From CAZSAT01 sp964604675 (GTDB lineage: Bacteria; Myxococcota_A; UBA796; CAJQPC01): DNA of 39,556 nt. The stretch covers positions 1 to 39,556 of the forward strand of contig CAZSAT010000065.1 of NCBI GenBank assembly GCA_964604675.1, in the 5' to 3' direction. How positions within the stretch are numbered: the stretch's first letter is position 1; every line of letters starts with the position of its first letter. A program made the position numbers and the translations under genes. The notes under the pieces were generated by a model. It did no database searches and was not told the DNA's origin. It worked only from the letters and a program-made list of their open reading frames with translations. This document shows positions 37,525-39,556 of the stretch, in pieces.

Positions 37525-39556
37525 ATGATGTGCGTGGTTCTGTCCCTCCTCTCCCACGGCCTGATGGCGAGCGCAGCGGCGACCGAGCCCGCCCTGACCT
37601 GGGAGCAGCAGAAGCTCACCGCCACCGACGACGACGACCTGGATCACTTCGGCTACGCGGTCTCCGGCGCCGGTGACCTCGACGCCGACGGCTACGACGA
37701 CCTCGTGGTCGGCGCACGCTTCGACGAGGAGGCTGCCGACAACGGCGGCTCGGCCTACGCCTTCTACGGGACCGCGACCGGGGTCGACGTGGGGCGACAG
37801 GACGAGCTGGTGGCCTGGGATGCACGCACGGAGGACTGGTTCGGGAGCGCGGTCTCGGGTGCGGGCGACCTGGACGGAGACGGCTACGACGACCTGGTGG
37901 TGGGGGCCCCGCTACACGACGATCCGGTCACCAGCGCGGGCGCCGTGTACGTGTTCGTGGGCGGCGCGGCAGGCGTCGACGCGGCGAGCGAGGTGCAACT
38001 GCTGGCCTCGGACGCCGAGGCCGGCGACACCTTCGGCACCGCGGTGTCGGGGGCCGGGGACCTCGACGGCGACGGCTACGACGACCTGGTCGTGGGCGCT
38101 GGCGGCGACGACGGGGCCGCCTACGATGCCGGATCGGCCTGGGTCTACTTCGGCGGCTCGGCAGGGCTCGACGGGACACGTCAACAGGAGGTCTTCGCCG
38201 ACGATGCGACCACCGGAGCGGCCTTCGGCTCGGCGGTCTCGGGTGCAGGCGACGTGGACGGCGACGGCTTCGACGACCTCCTCGTCGGCGCCCATGGTGC
38301 CTCCCCCGAGGCCTGGCTGGCCGGCGCCGGGGCCGCGTACGTCGCCTACGGTGCGTCGACCGGGGTCGCAGCCGGCCGGCAGGACGTGCTGACGGGGTCG
38401 AGCGCCGACGACTACTTCGGCGGTGCCGTCTCGGGCGCAGGTGACGTCGACGGAGACGGCTACGCGGACCTGCTCGTGGGAGCCCCCTTCGACGACGACG
38501 CCGGGGAGAACGCCGGTGCCGCCCACGTCTTCTACGGGAGCGCCGGCCGCGTGCACGGCGAGCGTCGGGATCAGCTCACGAGCTCGGACCCTGCGGCCGG
38601 AGCGTGGCTCGGGAGCGCCGTGGCCGGCGCCGGGGATCTGGACGGCGACGGCTTCGCCGACGTGCTCGTCGGGGCCTACGTGACCCGCTCGGCGCATGTC
38701 TGGCTCGGAGGTGCCAGCGGTGTCGACCTCGAGAGCGAGGTGAAGCTCCAGGCCTCGGACATCGGTGGCGGCGACCAGTTCGGCCACTCGGTCTCCGGTG
38801 CGGGCGACGTGGATGACGACGGCTACGGCGACCTGTTGATCGGCGCCTACGAGGACGGGGAGGTCGCCCTCGGGGCGGGCGCGGCCTATGTGGTCTTCGG
38901 GGGCTGCGACACGCCCTGGTACGCCGACGACGACGCCGACGGCTACGGCGACCCGAGCGCCAGCGTGACGGCGTGCCATGCCCCGAGCGGCACCGTCGAC
39001 AACCCGGGCGACTGCGACGACGGCGAGGGCCTGGCGTGGACGGGGGCCGCCGAGGTGTGCGACGGGGTGGACAACGACTGCGACGGCGTGGTCGACGGCC
39101 CGGGCGCCGAGGACGCCGAGACCTTCTACGAGGACGCCGATGGCGACGGCTGGACGGTGGGCGGCGAGGGCGTGACGGACTGTGAGCCACCGAGCGGCTA
39201 CGCCAGCGCCTCGGAGACGGTGGACTGCGACGACGAGGACGGGAGCGTGCACCCCCAAGCGGTGGATGCAGCTGGCGATGGGATCGACCAGGACTGCGAT
39301 GGACGGGATGGCACGTCCGATACGGACGACCGCGGCGACACGCCGCTGGATCAGGCCCAACCGGCTGTCGGGGAGGGCTGCGGCGGTTGTGCATCCTCCG
39401 AGCGCGCGGTGCCCTGGGTCTACCTGTTGGGGCTCGTTGTGTTGACGCGACGGCGGCCCGCTCCCCGGTGCCGTCCGGGTCCTCGGAGCCACTGCCGTGG
39501 AATCAGCTGCTCAGAAGCCCTACATGAGCAGCACCGCCGACGGCCCCGGCGGCTTC
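37525..39556 (+). CDS. Secreted FG-GAP propeller/MopE protein with MYXO-CTERM-like anchor (runs off the window)
   Basis: Open frame from ATG 37525 (or 37528) to the window end. A signal peptide (MMCVVLSLLSHGLMASAAA) is followed by seven FG-GAP repeats, each with SGAGDLDGDGYDDLVVGA-type sequence (residues about 30-455), then two MopE-type repeats (CDGVDNDCDG at about 512 and a weaker GIDQDCDG), a Gly/Cys motif GEGCGGCASS at 617-626, a hydrophobic helix (VPWVYLLGLVVL) and a basic cluster (TRRRPAPR). The last three parts are the MYXO-CTERM layout used for surface sorting in myxobacteria. The frame then continues about 30 residues without a stop, unlike typical MYXO-CTERM proteins, so a lost stop or frameshift near 39470 is possible. 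Confidence 0.8.
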   Translation, partial: MMCVVLSLLSHGLMASAAATEPALTWEQQKLTATDDDDLDHFGYAVSGAGDLDADGYDDLVVGARFDEEAADNGGSAYAFYGTATGVDVGRQDELVAWDARTEDWFGSAVSGAGDLDGDGYDDLVVGAPLHDDPVTSAGAVYVFVGGAAGVDAASEVQLLASDAEAGDTFGTAVSGAGDLDGDGYDDLVVGAGGDDGAAYDAGSAWVYFGGSAGLDGTRQQEVFADDATTGAAFGSAVSGAGDVDGDGFDDLLVGAHGASPEAWLAGAGAAYVAYGASTGVAAGRQDVLTGSSADDYFGGAVSGAGDVDGDGYADLLVGAPFDDDAGENAGAAHVFYGSAGRVHGERRDQLTSSDPAAGAWLGSAVAGAGDLDGDGFADVLVGAYVTRSAHVWLGGASGVDLESEVKLQASDIGGGDQFGHSVSGAGDVDDDGYGDLLIGAYEDGEVALGAGAAYVVFGGCDTPWYADDDADGYGDPSASVTACHAPSGTVDNPGDCDDGEGLAWTGAAEVCDGVDNDCDGVVDGPGAEDAETFYEDADGDGWTVGGEGVTDCEPPSGYASASETVDCDDEDGSVHPQAVDAAGDGIDQDCDGRDGTSDTDDRGDTPLDQAQPAVGEGCGGCASSERAVPWVYLLGLVVLTRRRPAPRCRPGPRSHCRGISCSEALHEQHRRRPRRL

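Noticed and set aside
39503..39556. Start of a convergent gene at the right edge
   Set aside because: Two minus frames end in plausible stops (39503 and about 39520), but fewer than 20 codons are visible and nothing separates them from chance.

Overview
The window is very GC-rich, densely coded DNA that looks like a draft contig or metagenome bin from a Myxococcota (old 'deltaproteobacteria') member. The reasons are a MYXO-CTERM-like tail at 39379-39470, several secreted proteins built from FG-GAP and MopE-type Asp/Cys repeats, two sigma-54-like promoters, a MASE1/CHASE sensor kinase, Asp/Thr/Gly linkers after lipoboxes, and a run of exactly 100 N (35379-35478) marking a scaffold gap. I see no rRNA, tRNA, CRISPR array or insertion sequence.

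1-9.7 kb is mostly housekeeping and metabolism: an RlmL-type rRNA methyltransferase, a small membrane-anchored coiled-coil protein, a nitronate monooxygenase-like flavoprotein, a YkgJ-type Cys-cluster protein, an HExxH protein, a class I methyltransferase, a lipoprotein, an SCP2-type thiolase, and two overlapping signalling genes (a receiver-kinase hybrid whose ATPase half looks dead, and a MASE1-CHASE histidine kinase). 9.6-15.4 kb holds an internally deleted methyltransferase, an ATP-dependent ligase with an unknown partner, a rhomboid protease, and a hypothetical-MscS-Asd operon. 15.4-18.9 kb is a run of small lipoproteins, a seven-bladed FG-GAP lipoprotein and a 49-residue exported peptide.

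18.9-25.4 kb (minus strand) is a tight six-gene operon: lamin-tail lipoprotein, ATP-grasp ligase, propeller-redoxin lipoprotein, ABC exporter, nitroreductase, YceI lipoprotein. The third gene is the main discovery. Its reading frame is interrupted by one UGA exactly where the first cysteine of a thioredoxin-like CxxC should be, translation continues in the same frame into the rest of the redoxin fold, and a two-stem hairpin with an AGGUU loop follows at bacterial SECIS spacing. I read it as an unannotated selenoprotein, an exported Sec-redoxin fused to a beta-propeller, which ordinary gene calling would split into two genes. Divergent from this operon (25.5-28.8 kb) is a TldD/TldE-like pair in which both proteins carry export signals and the second has lost every zinc ligand.

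28.8-35.2 kb has a lipoprotein, a secreted protein, and a 1218-residue lipoprotein with 11 MopE-type repeats (four of them 204-bp nearly identical DNA copies) followed by a seven-bladed FG-GAP propeller. 35.2-37.5 kb is a hypervariable graveyard: a 144-147 bp hairpin-rich tandem array around the assembly gap, remnants of a uracil-DNA glycosylase, an MmyB-type regulator, an AAA/DUF4143 ATPase and a MopE repeat, dense palindromes, and an intact DUF6883/DUF4926 pair. The window ends inside a second propeller/MopE protein whose domain order is reversed and which ends in a MYXO-CTERM-like anchor.

A recurring trait is the lipoprotein signal peptide: ten predicted lipoproteins have only 7-15 residues before the lipobox cysteine, nine of them 7-10.
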